NCBI RefSeq assembly: GCF_007474605.1
Contig: NZ_VHKL01000010.1
Coordinates: 124,001 to 188,000, forward strand
DNA length: 64,000 bases
Direction of reading: 5' to 3'
DNA from: Rhodoligotrophos appendicifer
Lineage (GTDB): Bacteria; Pseudomonadota; Alphaproteobacteria; Rhizobiales; Im1
Numbering within the stretch: position 1 is the first letter of the stretch; each line of letters begins with the position of its first letter. Below are positions 26,715-34,631 of the stretch, piece after piece. Both the position numbers and the translations under genes were made by a program. The notes beneath the pieces are model-generated. The model saw only the letters and a program-made list of their open reading frames with translations, was not told the DNA's origin and searched no databases.

Positions 26715-28243
26715 AGTTCCCGATAGCGAGGGATGAGGTCGGGAATCCACTCATAGCCCTGCACCGACTTGTTCATCGCTGCGAATTCCGCCGCAAAGGC
26801 TATCGGAACGTAAGGCAGGTCTTCCAGGAGGTGCGCATGCACCTGGTCGTAGAGAGCCTTGCGCTTCGTATTGTCGGAGAGCGTGCGCGCCTCATCCAGG
26901 AGCTTGTCGACTTCCGGGTTGCTGTAACCGGTCGAGTTCGCATAGCCCTTGGAGTGGAACAGGATGTAGAGCAGCCCATCCGGGTCGGCGCGCTGTGTCC
27001 AACGCATCGGTGTGAAGTTGATCTTGCGATCGACGACGCGAGAATACCATTCGCTCTGGGCGACCGGATCGAGAGTGACCTTCAGTCCAGTTGCCTCGAT
27101 CTGCTCTTTCACCAGCTGGTCGAGCTGACGGAGGAGATTGTCGCTGGGTGCGGACAAGGTGATCTCGGTGCCTTCCTTGATGCCGGCCTCGGCAAGCAAG
27201 GCCTTGGCCTTCTCAACATCGTATTCGTAGCCCTTGGTTTCAGGGGCAGACCACCACAGGCCGGGCGGCGTCGGGCCGTTGGAGATGGTGCCGACACCAG
27301 CCCAAAGGATCTGGTTGATCTTCTCGCGGTCGATAGAGTGAGCGATGGCCTTACGCAGCTTCGCGTTGTCGAAGGGCGCTTCGTTCCAGTGCCACTGGAA
27401 GGAGTACCACTGGCCGCGGGAGATCGGGTTCAGCTTGATGTCAGGATTGTTCTGAACCAGCCGCGAGTCCTGGGGCGAAAGCTGAGCGACGAAGTCGATT
27501 TCCCCGGTCATCAGGCGCTGGATGCCGACCACCGCATTGGAGATGTCGTTGAAGACGACGTGGTCGAGATAGGGAAGGCCCTGTTCCCAATAGTTTTCGT
27601 TGCGATCCAGGGATACGTGGCTGCCACGGACCCATTCCTTCAGAACGAAGGCGCCGGTGCCGACGGGATGAGCCCCAAGATCCTGGCCGTATTTCTCAGC
27701 AGAGGCCGGCGAAATCATGAAGCCCGCCCGGTCCGCCAAGGCAGAGAGCAGTGGTGGAAAGGGCTCTTTCAGAGTCAACGCCACGGTGTTCTTGTCCACC
27801 ACGTCGATCGAGGCGATGGAGGTGAGCTGGCCGCGCTGAGGGGACTTCGTCGCCTCATCCATGCGACGCTCAAGGTTCCACTTGACCGCAGCCGCATCGA
27901 AGTCCGTCCCGTCATGGAACTTCACGCCTTCCTGCAGATGCAGAACAACGCGCTTGCCTCCATCCAAGCTTTCCCAGCTCTTGGCGAGCTCAGGCTGGAG
28001 GGAGAAGTCAGGCGAAATCTTCAACAGGGTGTTGAAAAGCAGAAACAGAATCTGCCGCTCCGACCACTGCACGGAGAAGGTCGGGTCCAGGGTCTTGGCA
28101 TCATCGGCGAAACCGACATTCAGCGTGCCACCCTTCACCGGCGGGCCCGCATCCTGGGCCTGTGCCGAGTTCGTCGCCACACCCAATGCCAGGACAACCG
28201 CGAATAACGGCGCGAGCTTCCCAGCGAAAGCTTTCAGTCTCAT
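26699..28243 (-). CDS. ABC importer periplasmic binding protein, SBP family 5 (DppA/OppA-like)
   Basis: A 514-residue extracytoplasmic solute-binding protein. The signal peptide is about residues 1-29 (LAPLFAVVLALGVATNSAQA). Family 5 landmarks include KGGTLNVGFADDAKTLDP, KSWESLDGGKRVVLHLQEGV with KFHDGTDFDAAAVKWNLER, and PVGTGAFVLKEWVRG. Such proteins bind peptides, but also opines, nickel chelates, glutathione and other small molecules. ATG 28243 has GGGAG about 9 nt upstream. A GGTATACC dyad and a TATGAT -10 lie about 75 bases upstream, so this gene probably has its own GntR-controlled promoter and opens the importer operon. Confidence 0.95.
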   Translation of the reverse strand: MRLKAFAGKLAPLFAVVLALGVATNSAQAQDAGPPVKGGTLNVGFADDAKTLDPTFSVQWSERQILFLLFNTLLKISPDFSLQPELAKSWESLDGGKRVVLHLQEGVKFHDGTDFDAAAVKWNLERRMDEATKSPQRGQLTSIASIDVVDKNTVALTLKEPFPPLLSALADRAGFMISPASAEKYGQDLGAHPVGTGAFVLKEWVRGSHVSLDRNENYWEQGLPYLDHVVFNDISNAVVGIQRLMTGEIDFVAQLSPQDSRLVQNNPDIKLNPISRGQWYSFQWHWNEAPFDNAKLRKAIAHSIDREKINQILWAGVGTISNGPTPPGLWWSAPETKGYEYDVEKAKALLAEAGIKEGTEITLSAPSDNLLRQLDQLVKEQIEATGLKVTLDPVAQSEWYSRVVDRKINFTPMRWTQRADPDGLLYILFHSKGYANSTGYSNPEVDKLLDEARTLSDNTKRKALYDQVHAHLLEDLPYVPIAFAAEFAAMNKSVQGYEWIPDLIPRYRELWKSK

Positions 28244-28312
28244 TTAACGTCTCCCTCAGCCGTCGCCACCTGCGCTCCCCACGAACGTCTTATGCGGCAA
28301 CCATTGCATCCT

Positions 28313-28327
28313 ATCATACGGTATACC
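28313..28327 (-). promoter_or_regulatory. GntR-type operator with adjacent -10 (binding-protein promoter)
   Basis: A perfect GGTATACC dyad at 28320-28327 is followed directly, reading on the minus strand, by TATGAT (28318-28313), a good -10 for the binding-protein gene at 28243. The same dyad recurs at 29901-29910 and 32581-32590 in this cluster. A repressor bound here would block RNA polymerase. Confidence 0.6.
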
Positions 28328-28384
28328 AAAAACAAGCGCGACAGGGAGGGTTTTCCTCCCCTTCGCCAGCCTGCACAGCCAAGC

Positions 28385-28987
28385 TTACAGCTTGTCACCT
28401 TTCTGATCGACGCCCATTTCGGCCATATCCTGGAAGCGATCGCCAATGCGATGATGCGGACGTCCGCCCGTGGCGACAGCAATCGCCACCAGGATCTCGT
28501 CCGGGCCGGGCGCGTCAGGGATCGTGAATTCCAGGGTCAGGAAGTGCGCGCGGCTGCCATGGTTTTCCTGCGCCTTAGCGGTCATCGGCACTGCGATGGA
28601 GCACCCCGGACCGCCACGCTTATTCGTGAATGACAGGAAGGACGTGCCCCCTGCCGCCTGGCGAAGCTCATTGCCGAAGCGGAGGGTGTGAATCAAGGCC
28701 GAGGCATGCTCCACCTCGCCGTTCACTCCGACGACGGCGGCTTTTCCGTAAGCTTCGATGGCGTCCTTGCCTCCGGCCGCTTCGATCAGGCGGGGCACCA
28801 GCAGGTCGGCCAGCACAGGAGCCCATTCGAGGATGGCGGGACGAAGGTCTTCGACAAAGCCCTTGCCAGCCCAGGGGCTTGTCATCACCGCGGCCGTCGC
28901 AACCATGCGCAGCGGACGCGGGGCTGCCTTGCCTCCCTCTATCAGCGTGTCCTCGACATATGTAACTACCTTGCGCACGCCACTCAT
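28385..28987 (-). CDS. AA_synth-family (DUF1185, PF06684) protein
   Basis: A 200-residue protein that matches the so-called amino acid synthesis family by its opening RKVVTYVEDTLIEGGKAAP, NPWAGKGFVEDL-like stretch (SPWAGKGFVEDLRPAI) and KAAVVGVNGEVEHASALIHT, RFGNELRQAAGGTSFLSFTN. Despite the family name no reaction is well established. No signal peptide. In this cluster it lies between a hydrolase and the importer and would most simply act on the imported compound or an intermediate. Start ATG 28987 is preceded by GAGCGAGA. It is 42 nt downstream of the hydrolase gene, so probably cotranscribed with it. Confidence 0.85.
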   Translation of the reverse strand: MSGVRKVVTYVEDTLIEGGKAAPRPLRMVATAAVMTSPWAGKGFVEDLRPAILEWAPVLADLLVPRLIEAAGGKDAIEAYGKAAVVGVNGEVEHASALIHTLRFGNELRQAAGGTSFLSFTNKRGGPGCSIAVPMTAKAQENHGSRAHFLTLEFTIPDAPGPDEILVAIAVATGGRPHHRIGDRFQDMAEMGVDQKGDKL

Positions 28988-29029
28988 TTCTCGCTCCAGC
29001 TCTTGCTTCTGATTTTCAGGGAAAAAGGC

Positions 29030-29836
29030 TCAAGGCCTCAGGAATTCCAGCAGATGGTCAGCCACCACATCGGACGCCTCGACCATAATGCTGTGCCGGT
29101 AGCGAGGGAGGATGACCAGCTTCGAGTTCGCGATCTGCTCATTCATGAAGTGCGCCATACGCGTATTCGATCCTTGATCAAACTCCCCCGTCAACACCAG
29201 GGTCTCATGTTTGATCTCATGCAGGCGCGGGCCCATCTCACTGGTGCCGAACACCCGATAGGCCTCCATGTAGGAATCCTTGTCGTTGGCGATGAGCTCG
29301 GCGATGCGCTTGTCGATCTCCTGGGGATGGTCGCGGGCAAACTCGTCGGTGAACCAACGGTCCTTCGCGGCGCCGGTGACCGCGACAATGCCGCCCTCGC
29401 GGATCATTTCAAGGCGAGAGACCACCTTCTCTCTCTCCTCCGGCGTGCGGTTTGCCACCGCCGAAAGTAGCGCGATCTTATCGAAGCGCTCAGGCCAATT
29501 GACGGCGAGGCACTGACCTATGAGGCCGCCCAAGGAGAAGCCCACGAGATGCGCCTTGGAAACCGCTTCGACATCCATAATCATGATGATGTCTTCGCAG
29601 AACTTCTCCAGCGAATAGGTTTCTCTGATCAGGCTCGATCGGCCGTGGCCACGCAGATCCATCCGGATGCAACGGTAGGAGGGGCTGAGGCGCCGGACAA
29701 CTTCGTCCCAGGACTCCATATTCGACCCAACGCCATGGACGAGAACGACCGTAGGGCCCTCCCCTTCCACCAGGTAGCTGAGGATTGGACGATTGGGGTG
29801 CAGGGTGGGGGTCGGCGTGGTCTGCGGATGATCCAA
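29030..29836 (-). CDS. Alpha/beta hydrolase
   Basis: A 268-residue hydrolase with oxyanion-hole segment VLVHGVGSN (about residue 33), RMDLRGHGRS, nucleophile elbow VGFSLGGLIG (Ser about residue 100) and the catalytic His in LPRYRHSIMVEASD near the C-terminus; the acid is probably the Asp in LTGEFDQGSN. It resembles 3-oxoadipate enol-lactonase-like and amide/ester hydrolases of catabolic clusters. The frame has no good ATG; TTG 29836 has AGGAACG about 6 nt upstream and gives the expected N-terminus. It is the first gene of the minus-strand arm and shares a divergent promoter region, including a TGGCATACCA dyad, with the GntR gene. Confidence 0.88.
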   Translation of the reverse strand: MDHPQTTPTPTLHPNRPILSYLVEGEGPTVVLVHGVGSNMESWDEVVRRLSPSYRCIRMDLRGHGRSSLIRETYSLEKFCEDIIMIMDVEAVSKAHLVGFSLGGLIGQCLAVNWPERFDKIALLSAVANRTPEEREKVVSRLEMIREGGIVAVTGAAKDRWFTDEFARDHPQEIDKRIAELIANDKDSYMEAYRVFGTSEMGPRLHEIKHETLVLTGEFDQGSNTRMAHFMNEQIANSKLVILPRYRHSIMVEASDVVADHLLEFLRP

Positions 29837-29900
29837 GGACGTTCCTCGAAAGCTTCAAAGCCAGCGGCAAGGCCAGAACCTTGACCAAAAAATCGTATTA

Positions 29901-29910
29901 TGGCATACCA
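29901..29910. promoter_or_regulatory. GntR-type operator between hydrolase and gntR genes
   Basis: TGGCATACCA, a one-base variant of the TGGTATACCA dyad seen at 32581 and (as GGTATACC) at 28320. It sits between the divergent hydrolase (start 29836) and regulator (start 29967) and would allow autoregulation plus control of the hydrolase arm. It is flanked by TATTAT, which may be a -10. Confidence 0.6.
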
Positions 29911-29966
29911 AAACCAGAGGGCGGACGCAACGATCCCTGCGGATAATTGCGATCGAAGGGGCACAT

Positions 29967-30671
29967 ATGACAAGTGGCACAAGCCCGATCCGCGTCGTCG
30001 TTGACAATATAAGTCTGCGTGAGCGCACTACTCAGGTGCTTCGAGAAGCCATTCTAAACCTTCATTTCAAGCCTGGTCAAAAACTCGTGGAACGGCGCCT
30101 CTGCGAAGACACGGGCGTCAGCCGAACCTGCGTTCGAGAGGCGTTGAGGCATCTCGAGTCGGAGGGGCTGGTCATGCGGTCCCCCAATCGTGGCATGTTC
30201 GTCGCCGTCGTCGGGCCCGACGAGGCTCGGCAGATCTATGAGATCCGCGCCGTGCTCGAGCCCGCCATGGTCCGCCATTTCGTGGCCCGGGCAACCGAAA
30301 AGCAGATCGCGCTCCTCGACGCGGCGCTGACAGGCATAGAGAAGGCGATCCCCTCAAAGGATGTTCTCAGCTATGTGCATGCGCTCGATACCTTTTCCAA
30401 CGTTTTAGCGGATGGTGCTGGAAACGAGCTCGCGCGCCAGCTGATCGATACGTTGAGAGCGCGCATCACCTATCTTCGCATAGCGACCTCACGGGCGGCC
30501 ACAGAGGACAGGGAACGCGGCACTCTCCAAGCCTTGCGGGGTATTTATGAAGCGCTGAAGAGACGCGATGCCGAGGCCGCAGCCACGCTGCAAGAGGCCT
30601 ATGTGGAGCGCTCGGCCATCTTCGCACAGAAGGTCTTGGCCGAGCTCGAGAAAAGCACTGAGACACAATAG
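29967..30671 (+). CDS. GntR family regulator, FCD subfamily
   Basis: A 234-residue one-component regulator. The N-terminal winged HTH (about residues 12-80) contains VLREAILNLHFKPGQKLVE and RLCEDTGVSRTCVREALRHL, the standard FadR/GntR fingerprint; the C-terminal all-helical FCD domain (about 90-225) has IYEIRAVLEPAMVRHFV and metal/ligand-type His residues (for example YVHALDTF). FCD members bind small carboxylates or pathway metabolites and recognise dyads of the TGGTATACCA type, three of which lie at promoters of this cluster. ATG 29967 has AAGGGG 6-11 nt upstream. It leads a plus-strand operon with the aldo/keto reductase (11-nt gap). Confidence 0.94.
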   Translation: MTSGTSPIRVVVDNISLRERTTQVLREAILNLHFKPGQKLVERRLCEDTGVSRTCVREALRHLESEGLVMRSPNRGMFVAVVGPDEARQIYEIRAVLEPAMVRHFVARATEKQIALLDAALTGIEKAIPSKDVLSYVHALDTFSNVLADGAGNELARQLIDTLRARITYLRIATSRAATEDRERGTLQALRGIYEALKRRDAEAAATLQEAYVERSAIFAQKVLAELEKSTETQ

Positions 30672-30682
30672 GATTCGACGAC

Positions 30683-31663
30683 ATGGAGTATCGAAGACTG
30701 GGAAAGACCAATCTCAAGGTTTCAAGATTGGGCCTTGGAGCCATGGGCTTCGGCGACAAGGCTTGGCGAGGCTGGGTGCTCGACCGCGATGCCGCCAAGC
30801 CTGTGATTTCTCGATCGCTCGATGTCGGCATCAATTTCTTCGACACCTGCGATTTCTACTCAATGGGCGAGAGCGAGAGAATGCTGGCGGACCTGTTGGT
30901 GTCCCAGGTGCCCCGTGACAGCGTCGTCATCGCGACCAAAGCCGGCAATCCGATGCAAAAGCACGTGAATGGGCGGGGGTATTCGCGCAAGCACATCTTC
31001 GAGGCTGTGGATGCTTCCCTGAGACGCCTCGGCACCGACTATATCGACCTGTATCAGACCCATATCTGGGATCCAGAAACGGATCTCGACGAACTGGTCG
31101 ACGTCTTCGCTGATGTCGTCAAAATGGGGAAAGTCCTGTATGTGGGCGCCACGACCATGCCCGCATGGAGCTTTTGCTCCAGCCTGCACATCGCAAGGTT
31201 CAGGGCCCTTCCGGCCTTCGTCTCGATGCAATGCGAATACAATCCCTGCCACAGGGAAGCAGAGCGCGAGATGCTGCCCTTGTGCCGGGCCAATGGGATC
31301 GGCCTCGTGCCGTTCAGCCCGATGGCGCGGGGCTTCCTCTCCGCGGATCGCCGCGCGGCCGAAGCGTCGACACCCCGCACGAAGACCGACGACTACACGG
31401 GCAAGCTTTACTACCGAGAAAGCGACTTTGCAGTCTTGGAGGCCGTGCAGTCGGTCGCAAAACGCCACGAGGTCACGCCATCGCAAGTCGCCTTGGCCTG
31501 GACCGCGGGCCGAACCGGGATCACCGCTCCCATTTTCGGTCCAACCGCTCCTCAGCATGTGGACGCGGCGGTAGAAGCGCTTGCCATCGAACTGTCCGAC
31601 GAGGACGTCTCAGCCATCGAGGCCGCCTATGCACCGCGGGAGATTCACGCCAGTGGACATTGA
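30683..31663 (+). CDS. Aldo/keto reductase
   Basis: A 326-residue NAD(P)H-dependent oxidoreductase with a TIM-barrel fold. The catalytic tetrad is visible: Asp and Tyr in FFDTCDFYSMGESE, Lys in VVIATKAGNP and His in DLYQTHIWDPETD. The opening EYRRLGKTNLKVSRLGLGAM is typical of the YajO/AKR11-like group. It should reduce an aldehyde or ketone, or run in reverse, within the pathway. ATG 30683 follows the GntR stop by 11 nt, with AGGA upstream. The next hydrolase probably starts within the last codons of this gene. Confidence 0.92.
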   Translation: MEYRRLGKTNLKVSRLGLGAMGFGDKAWRGWVLDRDAAKPVISRSLDVGINFFDTCDFYSMGESERMLADLLVSQVPRDSVVIATKAGNPMQKHVNGRGYSRKHIFEAVDASLRRLGTDYIDLYQTHIWDPETDLDELVDVFADVVKMGKVLYVGATTMPAWSFCSSLHIARFRALPAFVSMQCEYNPCHREAEREMLPLCRANGIGLVPFSPMARGFLSADRRAAEASTPRTKTDDYTGKLYYRESDFAVLEAVQSVAKRHEVTPSQVALAWTAGRTGITAPIFGPTAPQHVDAAVEALAIELSDEDVSAIEAAYAPREIHASGH

Positions 31664-32510
31664 AGCATCCGGCGACGTCCGCCGCATCGGCGGCTACGAT
31701 ACATTCCTAACAGAGGAGGGCCAGGGCTCTCCCGTCATGTTGCTGCATGGTTCCAGCATCGCGGTGGACGGCCGGCTGACCTGGTTTCGTACCACCCCGG
31801 TCCTGGCCGAGCGGCATCGCGTCATCGTTTACGACCAGCCAGGGTTCGGCCGGAGCGAAATCCCACGGGACAGGCAGTATCTCGATCGTCTCGCGCGTTC
31901 CGTCCATGCCCAGCACGTGCTGGAGGCGCTCGATCTCAGCAAAGTCACGCTGGTGGGCCACTCCGAAGGCGCCTTCATCGCAACCAAGCTCGCGTTGGAC
32001 AATCCAGACCGTGTGAGCAAGCTGATCATCGTCACGAGCGGGGGTACCTCGCCTCGCCTGGGCGGAGACATGGACGCCGATTGGCAGGCGGCTTCCGCCA
32101 TCGCCTATGACTACAAGGGACGCAGCGTCGACGAGGAGACGTTCGTCCGGAGCGAGGGCCATCTACGCCATAGCGACGATCCCGAATTCGAGACGATCCT
32201 ACGACACAATTTCCGCCAGGCTGTGCAGTCGGGAAATGTCGACTGCTTTCTCAGTCTCGCCTCTCAGCGGTCGGAATATGGAGACTATACGAGCGTTCAG
32301 GAGAAGCACATCCTTCCGTTCCTGCCACAGCTCAAGATACCGACCCTGCTTGTTTGGGCAGGGGCCGACGCAACGGTCCCCGTGGCTCGCGGCCTTGCTC
32401 TTGCCCACCTTATTCCCACGGCCGAGATGCACGTATTTCCCCGCTCCGGGCACTGGGTGATGCACGAGGCATCGGCCGGGTTCAATCGCCTTCTGGAAAG
32501 CTGGATCTAA
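31653..32510 (+). CDS. Alpha/beta hydrolase
   Basis: A 285-residue hydrolase with VMLLHGSSIAVDG (oxyanion hole), VYDQPGFGRSE, nucleophile elbow LVGHSEGAFIA (Ser about residue 108), acid Asp in LLVWAGADATVPV and His in PRSGHWVMHEA. The acyl or C-C bond hydrolase subfamily is suggested by the overall pattern, but the substrate is unknown. GTG 31653 is preferred (GGAG about 10 nt upstream, correct N-terminal length), overlapping the aldo/keto reductase gene by 11 bases; ATG 31629 is the alternative. It is the second alpha/beta hydrolase of the cluster and is not closely similar to the one at 29030-29836. Confidence 0.87.
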   Translation: MDIEASGDVRRIGGYDTFLTEEGQGSPVMLLHGSSIAVDGRLTWFRTTPVLAERHRVIVYDQPGFGRSEIPRDRQYLDRLARSVHAQHVLEALDLSKVTLVGHSEGAFIATKLALDNPDRVSKLIIVTSGGTSPRLGGDMDADWQAASAIAYDYKGRSVDEETFVRSEGHLRHSDDPEFETILRHNFRQAVQSGNVDCFLSLASQRSEYGDYTSVQEKHILPFLPQLKIPTLLVWAGADATVPVARGLALAHLIPTAEMHVFPRSGHWVMHEASAGFNRLLESWI

Positions 32511-32555
32511 GCGTATCAGGGACTTCGTTCAGGCGGCGGATCCCTGGCAGCCGAC

Positions 32556-32590
32556 TTGTCAGCTTTTAAATTTTGTCTTATGGTATACCA
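32556..32590 (+). promoter_or_regulatory. Promoter with GntR-type operator ahead of the LLM monooxygenase
   Basis: TTGTCA at 32556-32561, a 17-base spacer and TATGGT at 32579-32584 make a reasonable promoter; the -10 overlaps the perfect 10-bp dyad TGGTATACCA at 32581-32590. This is the best of three copies of the dyad. Binding would exclude RNA polymerase, so repression by the GntR protein is likely. Confidence 0.62.
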
Positions 32591-32622
32591 AATTAAGTCA
32601 TGGCCTGCCCAGGGAGAGCATT

Positions 32623-33804
32623 ATGAAGTTCGGCATTTCGCAGAACATCCACGACACCACCCGGTCCAAGCCATACGACTTGCTGTTGGACGATTTGCGC
32701 GAAGTCGCCGAGTTCGCCGACGAGAACGGTTTCGATACTTTCTGGCTTCCTGAGCATCATTTCAGCCTGTGGGGCCGAGAGATGATGCCAAACCCACTCA
32801 TGGTCGCGGCCGACGTCGCCGCTAGAACCAAGAGGATCCGGATCGGACTGAGTGCGGCCATCATTACCCTGTGGCATCCGATCCGGCTGGCGGAAGATCT
32901 TGCCATGCTTGACCAATTGTCCGGCGGGCGGCTCGAAATCGGCTTTGGGCGCGGAAACTACGGGCTGGAGACAACAAACCTAAACCCCATCGCCGATCCG
33001 AACAATCAAGAGCAGAATTTCAAGGTGTTCGAAGAGGGCGTGGACGTCGTCATCACAGCACTCGCCAACAAGATTTTTTCGTACAAGGGAGAAATCTATC
33101 AGTTTCCAGCACCGGGCTTCAAAGCGGATCGCGCCCACAGCGTCGACGATCCAGCCTTCACCGATCCCACAACTGGCGAACTGGCGAAGCTCACACTCAT
33201 CCCGGGATGCAAGCAGAAGCCTACACCGCCGCTCTGGCAGGTGGTCAGCGAGTCCCCCCGCTCGATGCGGTATGCTGCAAAGCAGAACATGGGCATGATC
33301 ATGTGGCGGCCCTCCGTCGCCACTCTCAAGCAGAGGCTGGGGATCTACAAAGACGCCTATCGCGAGTATCACGGAGTGGACCTGCCTTTCGGGGCCAAGA
33401 CCGCCATTGTGCGCGACACCTATGTCGCCGAAAGCGAGAAGGAGGCGCGACGCCTGGCGGAGGCGCCCTTGATCGGCAGCTTGAACTTTGCAAATTGGCG
33501 TGGCCCCTCGATTTACCTCGATCCCGGCGAGACTCTCGATGCCGACGCCGAAGCCGCCCTGCGGAAGGAGCTCACCTATGATTTCGTGCGCGACCGGGCG
33601 TTGTTCTTCGGGTCCCCTGACGATGTGGTCGGTCGGATCCAGCATCTCTATGAAGAGACCCGCATGGAGCAGATCACGTTCAAATGCTCATGGCCCGGCC
33701 TGTCGCATGCGGACGAGATGAGGGGCATGAAGCTTCTGGCGCAGGAGGTTCTCCCCCGAGTCCGCCAGTGGCACTCCCAGCGCTTTGCACAGGCGGCAGA
33801 ATGA
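32623..33804 (+). CDS. LLM-class flavin-dependent monooxygenase
   Basis: A 393-residue luciferase-like TIM-barrel protein (bac_luciferase family). Features are KFGISQNIHD at strand 1, FDTFWLPEHHFSLWG, IRIGLSAAIITLWHPIRLAEDLAMLDQLSGGRLEIGFGRG-type sequence at strands 4-5 (visible as LSGGRLEIGFGRGNYG) and the C-terminal GSPDDVVGRIQHLYEE. Such enzymes use reduced FMN and oxygen to hydroxylate or cleave organic substrates. The downstream flavin reductase gene overlaps by 4 bases (ATGA), giving a complete two-component monooxygenase. ATG 32623 has AGGGAGA upstream. It has its own operator-bearing promoter. Confidence 0.93.
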   Translation: MKFGISQNIHDTTRSKPYDLLLDDLREVAEFADENGFDTFWLPEHHFSLWGREMMPNPLMVAADVAARTKRIRIGLSAAIITLWHPIRLAEDLAMLDQLSGGRLEIGFGRGNYGLETTNLNPIADPNNQEQNFKVFEEGVDVVITALANKIFSYKGEIYQFPAPGFKADRAHSVDDPAFTDPTTGELAKLTLIPGCKQKPTPPLWQVVSESPRSMRYAAKQNMGMIMWRPSVATLKQRLGIYKDAYREYHGVDLPFGAKTAIVRDTYVAESEKEARRLAEAPLIGSLNFANWRGPSIYLDPGETLDADAEAALRKELTYDFVRDRALFFGSPDDVVGRIQHLYEETRMEQITFKCSWPGLSHADEMRGMKLLAQEVLPRVRQWHSQRFAQAAE

Positions 33805-34352
33805 TCGCCAACACCGCTGGGCTCTCCATCATGGATGACACAGCCGTTCCGGCAGATCATCCGGAACCGACCAAGCAGGAAATGCGACATGCTTTGGGGC
33901 ATTTCGCGACCGGCGTGACCGTCATCACCGCCATTGATCCCGATGGGAATCTCTGCGGTCTCACCGCCAATGCGTTTTCCGCGGTATCGCTGGAGCCGCC
34001 GCTGATCCTTGCCTGCATCGATCGAAGCGTGCGCTGCTACGAAGCGATCCTCGCAACCCGGCTGTTCACGGTGCACATCCTGCACAGCGACCAAGCCGAG
34101 GTCGCCCTGAGTTTCGCGCGCAAGGGCGGGGACCGGAGCAAGATTTGCGAGTGGAATCTGACTGACCATGGTCGCCCGCTGATGTCGTCCTTCCACGCGG
34201 CGCTGGAGTGCTCCCTGCACGAGGCCCATCATGGCGGTGATCATGCGATCGTCATCGGGCGCGTAGCCCGCATCCATATCGACTCCGACAGCCGGGAACC
34301 GCTGCTCTATTATCGAGGCCAGATGCTGAATGGGGTCAGCCCAACAGCTTGA
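33801..34352 (+). CDS. Flavin reductase (FMN reductase component of the monooxygenase)
   Basis: A 183-residue protein of the flavin reductase-like split-barrel family (PF01613). The core HALGHFATGVTVITAIDP, GLTANAFSAVSLEPPLILAC and a late HHGGDHAIVIGRV are all typical of HpaC-type reductases that supply reduced flavin to a partner oxygenase. ATG 33801 overlaps the monooxygenase stop (ATGA), so production is coupled; an internal ATG at 33831 is possible. It is the last gene of the plus-strand arm. Confidence 0.93.
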   Translation: MIANTAGLSIMDDTAVPADHPEPTKQEMRHALGHFATGVTVITAIDPDGNLCGLTANAFSAVSLEPPLILACIDRSVRCYEAILATRLFTVHILHSDQAEVALSFARKGGDRSKICEWNLTDHGRPLMSSFHAALECSLHEAHHGGDHAIVIGRVARIHIDSDSREPLLYYRGQMLNGVSPTA

Positions 34353-34461
34353 ACATCACCGGAGACAAGTCTCGGGCTGCCGCATCGTGGCAGAAGAAAT
34401 ACCAGCTGCCGATCATCGCCAGCCACCAGAATCCCTTAGCAAGACCAGAGATTGTGAGCAC
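34336..34461 (-). CDS. Possible 41-residue membrane peptide
   Basis: The 279-base gap between the flavin reductase and the next methyltransferase (convergent) holds one candidate: a minus-strand frame from GTG 34461 (GGAG 8 nt upstream) encoding a hydrophobic, Trp/Phe-rich segment (LAKGFWWLAMIGSWYFF) and a short polar tail. It overlaps the 3' end of the flavin reductase gene by 17 bases. It may be chance; apart from this frame I see nothing else in the gap. Confidence 0.2.
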   Translation of the reverse strand: MLTISGLAKGFWWLAMIGSWYFFCHDAAARDLSPVMFKLLG

Positions 34462-34631
34462 CGCCGCCGCTCCATCCAGAATCGATGAGGTCGATTACTG
34501 CCACGGGCAAGAAGAACCGATCCCGCACCGGGCCGACAGAAACGCCACGCTCCAAACACTATCCGCTCCCAAGGCCGAAGATAGCGGATCTACCCTGTTG
34601 GTTGCAATGCTCCGGACGACCCGCGAGAGGA

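Noticed and set aside
26831-28207. 458-codon plus-strand open frame
   Set aside because: It is antisense to the solute-binding protein, which has a signal peptide and family motifs.
32517-32550. CAGGGA/TCCCTG hairpin after the second hydrolase gene as a terminator
   Set aside because: The loop is long (about 18 bases) and no T-run follows; at most a weak stem between two units.
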